A stretch of 64,000 nt of DNA from Comamonas sp. (GCA_021166775.1 JAJPEQ010000013.1:682001-746000); one strand, 5' to 3'; positions 32,751-43,097 are shown, counted from the first letter of the stretch. Notes: a model not told the origin generated them from the letters alone. Made by a program: numbers and translations.

Positions 32751-34064
32751 ATGCCCGGCTACGCCGATCCCGGCTTTGACACGCTCGCAGTGCACGCGGG
32801 CGCGCGGCCCGACCCGACCACTGGCGCGCGCGCCACGCCGATCTATCTCACGACCTCGTTCGTCTTCGAGTCGAGCGACCACGCGGCCTCGCTCTTCAAC
32901 ATGGAGCGCCCGGGCCACGTCTACTCGCGCCTGTCCAACCCGACGACCGACGTGCTGGAGCAGCGCGTGGCGGCACTTGAAGGCGGCGCGGGCGCGATCG
33001 CCACCGCGAGCGGCATGGCCACGCTGCACCTGGCCATCGTCACACTCATGGGCGCGGGCAGCCACATCGTGGCGAGCACCGCGCTGTACGGCGGCTCGCA
33101 GAATCTGCTGAACTACACGCTCAGGCGCTTTGGCATCGAAACCACCTTCGTCAAGCCCACGGACGTGGACGCCTGGCGCGCGGCCATCCGGCCCAATACC
33201 AAGCTGCTGCTGGGCGAGACCGTGGGCAACCCGGGCCTGGAGGTGCTGGACATCCCCACCGTGGCGCAGATCGCGCACGAGGCAGGCATCCCGCTGCTGG
33301 TCGACTCCACCTTCACCACGCCGTACCTGATGCGCCCGCTCACGCTCGGGGCCGACATGGTCTACCACGCGGCCACCAAGTTCCTCTCGGGCCACGGCAC
33401 GGTGATGGGCGGGGTGCTGGTCGACGGCGGCGGCTTCGACTGGGACGCCTCGGGACGCTTTCCGGAACTGGCCGCGCCCTACGACGGCTTTCACGACATG
33501 GTGTTCGCGCAGGAGTCTAGCGTCGGCGCCTTCCTGCTGCGCGCGCGCCGCGAGGGCCTGCGCGACTTCGGCGCCTGCATAAGCCCGCACAACGCCTGGC
33601 TGATCCTGCAGGGCGTGGAAACCCTGGGCGCACGCATGGAACGGCACGTGCGCAACACCGAGCGCGTGGTGCAGTTCCTCGCCAGCCACCCCTTCGTCGC
33701 GCGCGTCGGCCATCCGCTGCTGGAAAGCCACCCCAGCCACAAAATCGCGCAAAAACTGCTGCCACGTGGCGCGGGCGCGGTCTTCAGCTTCGACCTCAGG
33801 GGCAACCGCGAGCAGGGCAAGAAGTTCATCGAAACGCTCAAGATCTTCAGCCACCTGGCCAACGTGGGCGACTGCCGCTCGCTCGTGATCCACCCGGCGA
33901 GCACCACGCACTTTCGCATGACGGACGAGGCGCTGCTCGCGGGCGGCATCACGCAGGGCACGATACGCCTGTCGATCGGGCTGGAGGATCCAGACGATCT
34001 GATCGACGACCTCAAGCGTGCGCTCAAGGCCGCGGAAAAGTTCGACGGAAAGGCGGGTGCGTGA
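32751..34064 (+). CDS. metY: O-acetylhomoserine aminocarboxypropyltransferase (sulfhydrylase)
   Basis: PLP enzyme making homocysteine directly from O-acetylhomoserine and sulfide. 437 residues, the length typical of MetY (longer than MetZ or MetB). It shows YSRLSNPTTDVLEQRVAALEG, the PLP-lysine motif HAATKFLSGHG and the C-terminal HPASTTHFRM. AGGGAG lies 8 nt before the ATG. A second, shorter sulfhydrylase gene (metZ) is at 49.9-51.1 kb, so the organism has two direct-sulfhydrylation enzymes. Its stop overlaps the next gene by 4 bp. Confidence 0.93.
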   Translation: MPGYADPGFDTLAVHAGARPDPTTGARATPIYLTTSFVFESSDHAASLFNMERPGHVYSRLSNPTTDVLEQRVAALEGGAGAIATASGMATLHLAIVTLMGAGSHIVASTALYGGSQNLLNYTLRRFGIETTFVKPTDVDAWRAAIRPNTKLLLGETVGNPGLEVLDIPTVAQIAHEAGIPLLVDSTFTTPYLMRPLTLGADMVYHAATKFLSGHGTVMGGVLVDGGGFDWDASGRFPELAAPYDGFHDMVFAQESSVGAFLLRARREGLRDFGACISPHNAWLILQGVETLGARMERHVRNTERVVQFLASHPFVARVGHPLLESHPSHKIAQKLLPRGAGAVFSFDLRGNREQGKKFIETLKIFSHLANVGDCRSLVIHPASTTHFRMTDEALLAGGITQGTIRLSIGLEDPDDLIDDLKRALKAAEKFDGKAGA

Positions 34065-34876
34065 TGTTCTACGAAGTACAAGGCGCACCGCTGTACTGCT
34101 ACACCGGCGACAAAACGTTTGACCCGGCCAAACCCACGGTGGTGCTGATCCACGGCGTGCTGGGCGACCACAGCGTCTGGATCTGGCAGGCGCGCCACCT
34201 GGCCAACCACGGGTTCAACGTGCTCGCCATCGACTTGCCCGGCCACGGGCGCAGCGGCGGCGAGGCGCCCGCGAGCGTGGAGCAGGCCGCGGCCACCATC
34301 GCCGCGCTGCTCGATGCCGCGGGTGCGCAAAAGGCCGCGCTCATCGGCCACAGCTGGGGCTCGCTCATTGCGATGGAAGCGGCAGCGCGCCTGAAGGGGC
34401 GCGTCAGCCATCTCGCGCTGATCGGCACCGCCGCGCCGATGAAGGTCTCGCCGGCGCTGATCGAAGCCTCGCAGAGCGACCCCGAGACGGCACTCAAGAT
34501 GATCAACGTCTTCTCGCGCAGCACGCTCGCCTCGCCCACCGGCGCGGGCCTGTGGGTCTACGGCGCAAGCACCGCGCTGGGGCGCAAGGTGATGCGCGGC
34601 AACCGCGAGGTGAACGTGTTTCACCGCGGCTTCATGGCCTGCGACCAATACACGGGCGGGCCGGCGGCCATGGCCGCGATCACCTGCCCGGTGCTGTTCC
34701 TGCTCGGCAGGCTCGACCAGATGACGCCACCCGGGGCCGCGCGGCCCCTGATCGACGCCGCACGCGCGGCGGGCCGTGCCGTGCAGGTGCAGCACCTGGC
34801 CGTGGGGCACCACCAGATGACGGAAGCGCCCAACGAGACCACGATGGCGCTGCGCGACTTTCTGCGCCATGCCTGA
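34061..34876 (+). CDS. Alpha/beta-fold hydrolase
   Basis: 271 residues (GTG 34061; ATG 34064 is one codon later). It contains the oxyanion segment LIHGVLGDHSVW, the nucleophile elbow GHSWGS (Ser about 98), an Asp in LGRLDQMTPP and a C-terminal His in GHHQM, so a full catalytic triad is visible. The substrate is unknown; relatives include esterases, lipases and C-C hydrolases. It overlaps metY by 4 bp and hpnC by 8 bp, so it may be translated with both. Confidence 0.88.
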   Translation: MMFYEVQGAPLYCYTGDKTFDPAKPTVVLIHGVLGDHSVWIWQARHLANHGFNVLAIDLPGHGRSGGEAPASVEQAAATIAALLDAAGAQKAALIGHSWGSLIAMEAAARLKGRVSHLALIGTAAPMKVSPALIEASQSDPETALKMINVFSRSTLASPTGAGLWVYGASTALGRKVMRGNREVNVFHRGFMACDQYTGGPAAMAAITCPVLFLLGRLDQMTPPGAARPLIDAARAAGRAVQVQHLAVGHHQMTEAPNETTMALRDFLRHA

Positions 34877-35717
34877 GGCAATCGCCGCGCCCATCACGCA
34901 CGACGAGAACTTTCCGGTCGCCTCGTGGCTGTGCCCGCCACGGCTGCGCGCGCCCATTGCGGCGATCTACCACTTCGCGCGCACGGCCGACGACATCGCC
35001 GACGAAGGCGACGCGCCGGCGGCGCAGCGCCTGGCGGACCTGCAGGCCTACCGCGCCGATCTGCTCGCCTGCGCCCAGGGGCGGCCGAGCAGCGCGCGCT
35101 GGGCCCGGGTGTTCACCCCGCTGGCCATGGCGATCGAGCGCCACGCCCTGCCCCTGGCGCCGCTCGGCGATCTGCTCGACGCCTTCGCGCAGGACGTGGA
35201 GATGACGGACCGCGACGCCACCTACCCCGACCGCGCGGCGCTGCTGGATTACTGTCGCCGCTCGGCCAATCCCGTGGGGCGGCTGCTGCTGCACCTGTAC
35301 GGCGTAAGCGACGAGGCGGCGCTCAGGCAAAGCGACGCGATCTGCACCGCGCTGCAACTCATCAACTTCTGGCAGGACCTGAGCGTGGACCTGCCGCGCG
35401 GGCGCCACTATCTGGTGGATGCCGACTGCGCCGCGCACGGCGTGGCGCGCGCCGATCTCACGGCACAGCGGCGCACCCCCGCCAGCGACGCACTCATCAT
35501 GGACGGCGCCGATTGGGCGCGTGCCCTGATGCTGCAAGGCGCACCACTGGTGCACCGGCTGCCGGGGCGCATCGGCTGGGAGCTGCGCCTCGTGGTGCAG
35601 GGGGGTCTCGCGGTGCTGGGCCAGGTACAGGCCCTGCGCGGCGCGAGCCTGCTTCGGCGCCCGCGCCTGCGCGCCTGGCACCTGCCGCTCATGCTGGCGC
35701 GCGCCGCGGCGATGTGA
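34869..35717 (+). CDS. hpnC: Hydroxysqualene synthase HpnC
   Basis: 282-residue trans-isoprenyl diphosphate synthase of the bacterial squalene route. It converts presqualene diphosphate to hydroxysqualene. It has the first aspartate-rich motif FARTADDIADEGD near residue 37 and the second, LINFWQDLSVDLPRGRHYL, near residue 165. It overlaps the hydrolase gene by 8 bp and is followed by hpnD and hpnE. With these it forms the three-step FPP-to-squalene module. Confidence 0.93.
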   Translation: MPEAIAAPITHDENFPVASWLCPPRLRAPIAAIYHFARTADDIADEGDAPAAQRLADLQAYRADLLACAQGRPSSARWARVFTPLAMAIERHALPLAPLGDLLDAFAQDVEMTDRDATYPDRAALLDYCRRSANPVGRLLLHLYGVSDEAALRQSDAICTALQLINFWQDLSVDLPRGRHYLVDADCAAHGVARADLTAQRRTPASDALIMDGADWARALMLQGAPLVHRLPGRIGWELRLVVQGGLAVLGQVQALRGASLLRRPRLRAWHLPLMLARAAAM

Positions 35718-35724
35718 TCCTCGA

Positions 35725-35778
35725 TTGATAGCTGGCAGCGCCCTCCAGACAAGCGCTGCGGGCCAATTTGACTTAAAA
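35725..35778 (-). repeat. Palindromic repeat, copy F (hpnC-hpnD intergenic)
   Basis: On the plus strand it reads GATTGATAGCTGGCAGCGCC, a spacer, then ACAAGCGCTGCGGGCC and AATTTGAC, i.e. the element in minus orientation. It starts 7 bp after the hpnC stop and fills half of the 109-bp gap before hpnD, an otherwise overlapping operon. Confidence 0.8.
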
Positions 35779-35826
35779 CCTCAAACCCAGGGCGGACGCC
35801 TGCCTGCATGGGACAATCACGCCCTC

Positions 35827-36666
35827 ATGACACCCGAGCAGTACGTCCAGAACAAGGCCGCGGCCTCCGGCAGCAGCTTCTACTACGCCTTTCTCTTCCT
35901 GCCACGCGAGCGCCGTGAGGCCATCACCGCGTTCTACGCCTTCTGCCGCGAGGTCGACGACGTGGTCGACGAAGTGCGCGACCCGGGCGTGGCCGGCGCC
36001 AAGCTCGACTGGTGGCGCAGCGAGGTCACGCAGGCCTTCGGCGGGCAATCCACGCATCCGGTGATGCGCGCGCTGATGCCTTACGCCAGCCGTTACCAGA
36101 TCGGGCATCAGCAGCTGCTGGACATCATCGAAGGCTGCGAGATGGACCTCAGGTACGACAGCTACGAAGACTACGAGGGACTGGCCAACTACTGCCATTA
36201 CGTGGCCGGGGTCGTCGGCGAGGTGTCGGCGCGCATCTTCGGCCAGCAGGACAAGGCCACGAGCGACTACGCGCACCAGCTCGGGCTGGCGCTGCAGCTG
36301 ACCAACATCATCCGCGACGTGGGCGAAGACGCACGGCGCGGGCGCGTGTACCTGCCGCAGTCCGAGCTGCGCCAGTTCGGCGTGACGCCCGAAGACATCG
36401 CCCAGCGCCGCTATGGCGAGGCGTTCACGCGGCTGATGCGCTTTCAGGCCGAGCGCGCGCACCAGGCCTACGACGAGGCGCTGTCTCTGCTGCCCGCGGC
36501 GGACCGGCGCAGCCAAAAGCCCGGCCTGATGATGGCCAGCATCTACCGCACGCTACTCACCGAAATCGAGGCGGACGGCTTTCACGTGCTGCACCAGCGC
36601 ATCGCGCTCACGCCGCTGCGCAAGCTCTGGCTCGCGTGGAAGGTACAGGCGCTGGGGCGCCTGTGA
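35827..36666 (+). CDS. hpnD: Presqualene diphosphate synthase HpnD
   Basis: Condenses two farnesyl diphosphates to presqualene diphosphate. 279 residues from ATG 35827 (MTPEQYVQNKAAASGSSFYY). The aspartate-rich motifs are FCREVDDVVDEVRD and LTNIIRDVGEDARRGRVYLP. The region upstream in frame is the palindromic repeat, so the earlier open frame is rejected. Its stop overlaps the hpnE start by 4 bp. Confidence 0.95.
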   Translation: MTPEQYVQNKAAASGSSFYYAFLFLPRERREAITAFYAFCREVDDVVDEVRDPGVAGAKLDWWRSEVTQAFGGQSTHPVMRALMPYASRYQIGHQQLLDIIEGCEMDLRYDSYEDYEGLANYCHYVAGVVGEVSARIFGQQDKATSDYAHQLGLALQLTNIIRDVGEDARRGRVYLPQSELRQFGVTPEDIAQRRYGEAFTRLMRFQAERAHQAYDEALSLLPAADRRSQKPGLMMASIYRTLLTEIEADGFHVLHQRIALTPLRKLWLAWKVQALGRL

Positions 36667-37958
36667 GGGTCTGCGTCGTCGGCGCCGGTTGGGGCGGCAT
36701 CGCCGCCGCGCTGAACGCCGCCGAGTCGGGTCACCGGGTCACGCTGATCGAAGCCGCTCGCGACGTCGGCGGACGCGCCCGAACCCTGGCCGTCACGCGC
36801 GCGGACGGCAGCACGCTGGAACTGGACAACGGCCAGCACATCCTGATCGGCGCGTACGGTGAATGCCTGCGACTCATGCGTCTGGTGGGCGTCGATCCGC
36901 AAACCGCGCTGCATCGCGAGCCACTGGCGCTGAGCTTTCCCGACGGCAGCGGTCTCGCCCTGCCCGACCGGGCGCCGCCCTGGGATGCGCTCACGGGTAT
37001 CGCCCGCGCGCGCGGCTGGTCGTGGCGCGAGAAGCTCGCGCTCTTGAGCCGCGCCGCGCACTGGCGCATGCGGGGCTTTCGCTGCGCGCCCGGCACCACC
37101 GTCGCGCAGCTGTGCGCGGGCCTGCCCCGGCGGCTGGCCGATGAATTCATCGCGCCGCTGTGTGTCTCCGCGCTCAACACGCCGCCAGAGTCCGCCAGCG
37201 GCCAGGTGTTCCTCACCGTGCTGCGCGACAGCCTGTTTGCCGGGCGCGGCGGCTCGCACCTGCTGCTGCCGCGCGCGCCGCTGGGCGCGCTGCTGCCCGA
37301 ACCCGCGCTGCGCTGGCTCACGCGGCACGGCCACGCGGTGCGCCTGGGCTCACGTGTGCGGCGGCTTGCCATGCACGAGGGCCGCTGGCAGGTCGATGAC
37401 GAGCCCTTCGACGCCGTGCTGCTGGCCTGCACCAGCACCGAGGCCGCGCGGCTCGTGCGCGAAGCCGACGCACCTGCCCTCGCGCGCGCGCCGCTGCAGG
37501 CCTGGGCCAGCGCGGCCGACCCGCTCGGCTTCGGCGCCATCGCCACCGTGTATGCCGAACAGCCCGATGCCCGCGGCCCGATGCTGGCGCGCGCCATGCT
37601 GGCGCTGCGCGCCACGGCCACGCGGCCCGCGCAGTTCGTCTTTGACCGGGCACGCCTGGGCGGTCCGGCGGGCGTGCTTGCTTTCGTGGTCAGCGCCTTT
37701 TCCGGCGAGCGCGACACGCTATCGGATCAGGTGCTGAAACAGGCCCGGGAACAACTGGGCCTGCGCGCGCTGCAGCCACTGCAGACGGTGGTGGAAAAAC
37801 GCGCCGCTTTCATCTGCGCGCCCGCGCTCGCGCGTCCGCCGCGCACCATCGCGCCCGGCCTGCAGGCCTGTGGCGACTACGTCGACGGTCCCTGGCCCGC
37901 CACGCTCGAAGGCGCCGTGCGGCACGGCCTGGCGGCGGTGCAGAATTTGGCGCCATGA
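36663..37958 (+). CDS. hpnE: Hydroxysqualene dehydroxylase HpnE
   Basis: FAD-dependent enzyme that reduces hydroxysqualene to squalene. 431 residues from GTG 36663 (reading VRVCVVGAGWGGIAAALNAA). The dinucleotide-binding loop is GAGWGG, then LIEAARDVGGRARTL and LDNGQHILIGAY; the C-terminus closes with APGLQACGDYVDGPWPATLEGAV, typical of amine-oxidase-like FAD proteins. It overlaps hpnD by 4 bp and the DUF2868 gene by 4 bp. No squalene-hopene cyclase gene is visible in the window. Confidence 0.93.
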   Translation: MRVCVVGAGWGGIAAALNAAESGHRVTLIEAARDVGGRARTLAVTRADGSTLELDNGQHILIGAYGECLRLMRLVGVDPQTALHREPLALSFPDGSGLALPDRAPPWDALTGIARARGWSWREKLALLSRAAHWRMRGFRCAPGTTVAQLCAGLPRRLADEFIAPLCVSALNTPPESASGQVFLTVLRDSLFAGRGGSHLLLPRAPLGALLPEPALRWLTRHGHAVRLGSRVRRLAMHEGRWQVDDEPFDAVLLACTSTEAARLVREADAPALARAPLQAWASAADPLGFGAIATVYAEQPDARGPMLARAMLALRATATRPAQFVFDRARLGGPAGVLAFVVSAFSGERDTLSDQVLKQAREQLGLRALQPLQTVVEKRAAFICAPALARPPRTIAPGLQACGDYVDGPWPATLEGAVRHGLAAVQNLAP

Positions 37959-40003
37959 ACGAGCCCCCGATGCGCCTGAGCCCGCAGGAGCTGCGCGATG
38001 TGACGCTGGCGCAGGCCATCGAGCGGGCCGACGAAGCGCGCACGCTGGTGAGCCAGACCGAATGGGACGAGATCACGCGCCAGGCCGTCGATGCCGCACG
38101 CGGCCGCGGCGTGCCGCGCGTGGACGTGGCCGACGTGGTGCGCGAACGTGCGGCGGCCGCCGTCGACCGGGCCGCCGGGCGCGACACCACCGTCGCCCTG
38201 CTGCGGCAGGCGGGCGCGCAGGGGCGCTGGCTGGCGCGCGGCCTGCCGCTGCTGGCGCTGCTGCTGGGGCTGGTGCTCGACCGCGTCGCCAACGCGCACC
38301 AGGTGGATCTGCTCTCGCCCCCGCTGCTGCTGGTGCTGGGCTGGAACCTGGTCGTCTATGCGCTGCTGTTCTGGCACGCCTGGCACGCCTGGCACGCCTG
38401 GCGCGCCCGGCGCGCGCACGACGCGCACGAGCCGCCGGCCTCGCCGTCCGCGCTGCACCAGTGGCTGCTGCGCCGCCGGGCGCACGCGGGCCAGCGCGCG
38501 CGCCGGGGGCTGCCCGCGCGCATCGCCGCCGATTTCATCACCCATTGGTCTGGCCTGACGCGCGCGCGCTTCACGCAACAGGTTGCCAGCGTGCTGCACC
38601 TGTGCGCTGCAGCCTGGGCCGCGGGCATCGCGCTGTCGCTGCTGCTGCGCGGCCTGGTGGTGAGCTACCACTTCGGCTGGGAAAGCACCTTCCTCGATGC
38701 GGATCAGGTGCACGCCATCGTGGGCCTGCTGTTCGCGCCGCTCACGCTGCTGTTCGGCCTGACACCGTTCTCGCTGCAGGAGGTGGCCGCTGCGCAGAAC
38801 TTCGCCGGCGAAGGCGCGGCCGGTGCCCGCTGGGTGTGGATGTATGTGGGCCTGCTGACCCTCGTCGTCGTGCTGCCACGCCTGCTGCTGGCTGCCTGGG
38901 CCCATTGGCGCCAGGCGCAGTGGGCGCGACAGTGCACGCTGGACACCCGCGGCAGCGATTTCGACGCCCTGCGCCAGGCCCTGCCCGATGATCTGCGGAT
39001 CGGCCTGCTGTGCACCACGCCCACCCTGCGGCCCACGCTCGCCACCGTGCGGGCGCTGCACGCCGAGCACGGCACCACGATGAGCGCACAGGGCGACCGC
39101 TTGTGCCTGATTGAGCCCGCGGACGCGGCCACGTCCGTCGACGCCGTGGTCGTCTGGGGCGACGGCCCGGCGCCCCCGCTGCCGCCCGCCTGGCGGCAAG
39201 CCCCGCTGCTGACGCTCGCCAGCGCGCAATTCGGCGCCAGCTGGGTGTGCGACGGCGCCCTGTTCGAGCGCCTGGCCGCGTTGCTGCCCACGCGCCGGCA
39301 CGCACTGCAGCGCCTGGGCCAGACGTGGCAGGCGCGCAACGAGGCCCTCTTCACCGAGTCGCTGCAACGGCTGGCCGCGCACCTGCACGCTTGCGCCGCG
39401 CTGGTGAAAACCGGCACAAACGCCGCCCGCTACGTCGAGCTGCTGCAGGCGCTGGACGCCGCGCTGCGGGACCTGCACGGCCACACGGCGGCCATGGCGC
39501 CCGCGCCCGGGCCACCGCCACCGACCCCGCAGGGCGCGCTGACGGCCAGCGGCGACACCACCGCCCTGGCGGTAGGCACATCGGCCGGCGCGGCCGCCGG
39601 GGTTGCCGCCGGTGCCAAGGTGGGCGCGATGATCGACGCGGGCACGGGCGGCCTGACACTGGGCGTGGGCACGGTCCTGGGCGCGCTGCTGGGCGGCACC
39701 ACGGCCTGGGCGATGCGCACCCTGCAGAAAAAGGGCGCGCAAAAAGGCAGCATCGATGAGCTGCTGCGCCGCATGGTCGAAGACGCCTGCACGCGCTACC
39801 TGGTGCTGGCCCATTGGGGACGCACGCCCGCGGCGCAGGCCAACGAACGGGGCACGCGCTGGCATGCCGATGTCGTCGCCACCGTGGCCGCCCACTGGGA
39901 GACTCTGACCGCCGCCCTGAACGCCGAAGCCGCGCGCGACGACACCTTGCAGCCGCTGCTGCGAACCATGCTGCGCGGCATCCTGTCGCGCGAAGGTGTC
40001 TGA
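37955..40003 (+). CDS. DUF2868 membrane protein fused to a DUF3482-like C-terminal region
   Basis: 682 residues. The N-terminal 310 residues resemble DUF2868, with membrane helices near residues 92-112 (LLALLLGLVLDRVA), 120-140, 215-240 and 300-320. DUF2868 proteins normally pair with a separate DUF3482 GTPase. Here the last third contains a glycine-zipper stretch (GTSAGAAAGVAAGAKVGAMI, then LTLGVGTVLGALLGG) and a helical tail like the end of DUF3482 proteins. No P-loop is seen in the middle (DDLRIGLLCTTPTLRP), suggesting a fused, degenerate partner. A 9-bp tandem repeat at 38372-38407 encodes HAWHAWHAW. It overlaps hpnE by 4 bp. Function unknown. Confidence 0.75.
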   Translation: MNEPPMRLSPQELRDVTLAQAIERADEARTLVSQTEWDEITRQAVDAARGRGVPRVDVADVVRERAAAAVDRAAGRDTTVALLRQAGAQGRWLARGLPLLALLLGLVLDRVANAHQVDLLSPPLLLVLGWNLVVYALLFWHAWHAWHAWRARRAHDAHEPPASPSALHQWLLRRRAHAGQRARRGLPARIAADFITHWSGLTRARFTQQVASVLHLCAAAWAAGIALSLLLRGLVVSYHFGWESTFLDADQVHAIVGLLFAPLTLLFGLTPFSLQEVAAAQNFAGEGAAGARWVWMYVGLLTLVVVLPRLLLAAWAHWRQAQWARQCTLDTRGSDFDALRQALPDDLRIGLLCTTPTLRPTLATVRALHAEHGTTMSAQGDRLCLIEPADAATSVDAVVVWGDGPAPPLPPAWRQAPLLTLASAQFGASWVCDGALFERLAALLPTRRHALQRLGQTWQARNEALFTESLQRLAAHLHACAALVKTGTNAARYVELLQALDAALRDLHGHTAAMAPAPGPPPPTPQGALTASGDTTALAVGTSAGAAAGVAAGAKVGAMIDAGTGGLTLGVGTVLGALLGGTTAWAMRTLQKKGAQKGSIDELLRRMVEDACTRYLVLAHWGRTPAAQANERGTRWHADVVATVAAHWETLTAALNAEAARDDTLQPLLRTMLRGILSREGV

Positions 40004-40132
40004 CGCGCACGCCGGCCAGGGTGGACATAAGCACATGCGCAAAGCATCTGAAGCACGGCCGGACAACGCCGCCCATCGAGCGCATACTCGAGCGCCTCTT
40101 GCGCATCGCGCACACCCCTGAAGGTTCAAACC

Positions 40133-40942
40133 ATGCAATTGCTGAAAAGATTCCGGCTGGCCGTCGGCCTGTCCCTCCTGGCCCTCCTGTCCCTGCTGAC
40201 ACTGACACCCGCCACGGCCGCCGACGACCTCGCCGCGATCCAGAAGGCCGGCACGATCCGCATCGGCACCGAGGGCACCTATGCGCCCTTCACCTTCCAC
40301 CAGGCATCGGACAACGCGCTCGTGGGCTTCGACGTGGACATCGGCCGCGCCGTGGCCGCCAAGCTCGGCGTCAAGGCCGAGTTCGTCGAAGGCAAGTGGG
40401 ACGGCCTGATCGCCGGCCTGAACGTGAACCGCTACGACGTGGTCATCAACCAGGTCGGCATCTCGGCCGAGCGCCAGGCCAAGTACGACTTCTCCCGGCC
40501 CTACATCGCCTCGGCCGCCGCGCTCATCGTGCGCGAGGACAACGCCGACATCAAGGGCTTCGCCGACCTCAAGGGCAAGCGCTCGGCCAACAGCATCAGC
40601 AGCAATTTCGCCAAGCTGGCCGAGCGCAATGGCGCGCAGGTGGTGGCGGTGCAGGGCTTCAACGATGCCGTCGCGCTGCTGCTGGCGGGCCGCGTGGACG
40701 CCACGGTCAACGACTACCTGTCCTACCTCGACTTCAAGAAGCAGCAGCCGCAGGCCAAGGTGAAGGTGGTCGCGCGCGACGACAGCGCCGAGTTCGGCGT
40801 CTCGGGCATCCTGATGCGCAAGGGCCAGGCGCAGCTCAAGGCCGCGATCGACAAGGCCATCGGCGACCTCATCGCCGACGGCACCTACAAGAAGATCTCC
40901 GAACGCTACTTCGGCGAAGACCTCTCCACCAAGCTGCACTGA
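40133..40942 (+). CDS. Cystine-type amino acid ABC transporter, substrate-binding protein
   Basis: 269-residue periplasmic binding protein of the SBP_bac_3 family with a Sec signal peptide (cleavage near TPATAADD). Motifs are IRIGTEGTYAPFTFH, GFDVDIGRAVA and WDGLIAGLNVNRYDVVIN. The closest type I recognise is the L-cystine binder (FliY/TcyJ), but other polar amino acids are possible. It precedes the permease by 30 bp and the ATPase gene, a complete importer. It is 129 bp from the DUF2868 gene; no clear promoter was identified there. Confidence 0.88.
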   Translation: MQLLKRFRLAVGLSLLALLSLLTLTPATAADDLAAIQKAGTIRIGTEGTYAPFTFHQASDNALVGFDVDIGRAVAAKLGVKAEFVEGKWDGLIAGLNVNRYDVVINQVGISAERQAKYDFSRPYIASAAALIVREDNADIKGFADLKGKRSANSISSNFAKLAERNGAQVVAVQGFNDAVALLLAGRVDATVNDYLSYLDFKKQQPQAKVKVVARDDSAEFGVSGILMRKGQAQLKAAIDKAIGDLIADGTYKKISERYFGEDLSTKLH

Positions 40943-40972
40943 AGCAGCGCAACAATCCGCCTGACGAGGATC

Positions 40973-41649
40973 GTGCCCGACTGGCTCCATCTGATGTGGC
41001 AATCCCTCTGGCCGCTGCTGGTCGGGGGGGTCCAGTTCACCGTCCCGCTGGCCCTGCTGTCGTTCGCGGCGGGGCTGGCGCTGGCCTTCTGGGCGGCGCT
41101 CGCCCGGCTCTTCGCGCCCGCTCCCGTCGTGCTGCTGGTGCGCTTCTACATCTGGCTCATCCGCGGCACGCCGCTGCTGGTGCAGCTCTTCGTGATCTTC
41201 TACGGTCTGCCGAGCATGGGCATCGTGCTCGATCCCTTCACGGCGGCGCTGATCGGCTTTTCGCTCAACATCGGCGCCTACAACGCCGAGGTGATCCGCG
41301 GGGCCATCGAGGCCATCCCGCGCGGGCAGTGGGACGCGGCCTACTCCATCGGCATGACGCGCGCGCAGGCCATGCGCCGCACCATCCTGCCGCAGGCCGC
41401 GCGCGTCGCGGTGCCGCCGCTGGCCAACTCCTTCATCGCGCTGGTCAAGGACACGTCGCTGGCCGCCGTCATCACCGTGCCCGAGATCTTCCAGGCGGCG
41501 CAGCGCATCGCCTCCGTCACCTACGAGCCGCTGGTGCTCTACGTGGAGGCGGCGCTCATCTACCTCGTGCTGTGCTCGGTGCTCTCGTCCGCGCAAGTGC
41601 GGCTGGAGCGCCATTTCAGCCGCCACGCCGTGTTTGCCGAGGGCCAGCG

Positions 41650-41653
<4 letters not shown>
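40973..41653 (+). CDS. Amino acid ABC transporter permease
   Basis: 226-residue inner-membrane permease of the HisMQ family with a GTG start (MPDWLHLMWQSLWPLL). The EAA-loop region reads NAEVIRGAIEAIPRGQWDAAYSIGM, and YIWLIRGTPLLVQLFVIFYGLP is the family signature. It probably works as a homodimer. It lies 30 bp after the binding-protein gene and overlaps the ATPase gene by 4 bp. Confidence 0.93.
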
Positions 41654-42396
<743 letters not shown>

Positions 42397-42506
42397 TCGC
42401 CCGTCCGCCTGTATCGATCAAGCGCCCCGGGGGGGGCCTGCCATCGAACAAGACTCACGCCGCACGGCGCCATGGGCAGGCGCACGGCCTGTGCGGTCGC
42501 ATCCTG

Positions 42507-43097
42507 CTACCGCCGATCCGCCAGCGCATGCGCGATCGTGCCCAGATCCACGTACTCCAGTTCGCTGCCCACCGGCACGCCGCGCGCCAGGCGCGTGACA
42601 CGCACGCCCCGGCGCTGCAGGGCTTCGGAGATGGCGTAGGCGGTGGCCTCGCCTTCGGCGGTGAAGCTCGTGGCGAGGATCACCTCCTGCACCACGCCGT
42701 CCTGCGCGCGCTCCATCAGCTGCTGCATGCCGATGTCGCGCGGGCCGACGCCATCGAGCGGCGACAGGCGCCCCATGAGCACGAAATACAGGCCGTGAAA
42801 GGCGCCCGTGCGCTCCATCGCCGCCTGGTCGGCGGGCGTTTCCAGCACGCACAGGCGCGTGGCGTCGCGCTCGGCATTGGCGCAGATGGCGCAGATGCGG
42901 CCCTCGGTGAACGTGTGGCAGCGCTCGCAATGCCCGGTGTGCTCGGCCGCCTGCTGCAGCGCGCGCGCGAGCACGAGCGCCCCGGCCCTGTCGTGCTGCA
43001 GCAGGTGAAACGCCATGCGCTGGGCGGACTTCACGCCCACGCCGGGCAGGCGCCGCAGCGCCTGGATCAGCGTGTCGAGGCTGTGGGTGTCGTTCAT
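42507..43097 (-). CDS. recR: Recombination mediator RecR
   Basis: RecF-pathway protein that loads RecA with RecO. 196 residues with an N-terminal helix-hairpin-helix ([17 protein letters not shown]), a four-cysteine zinc finger (CERCHTF, CAICAN) and a Toprim domain ([33 protein letters not shown]). It lies 63 bp after ybaB in the conserved dnaX-ybaB-recR order. Confidence 0.97.
   Translation of the reverse strand: MNDTHSLDTLIQALRRLPGVGVKSAQRMAFHLLQHDRAGALVLARALQQAAEHTGHCERCHTFTEGRICAICANAERDATRLCVLETPADQAAMERTGAFHGLYFVLMGRLSPLDGVGPRDIGMQQLMERAQDGVVQEVILATSFTAEGEATAYAISEALQRRGVRVTRLARGVPVGSELEYVDLGTIAHALADRR

Noticed and set aside
37877-41626. A 1249-codon minus-strand open frame opposite the DUF2868 gene and the ABC transporter genes
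   Set aside because: It covers several well-identified plus-strand genes and encodes a low-complexity His/Gln/Arg protein.
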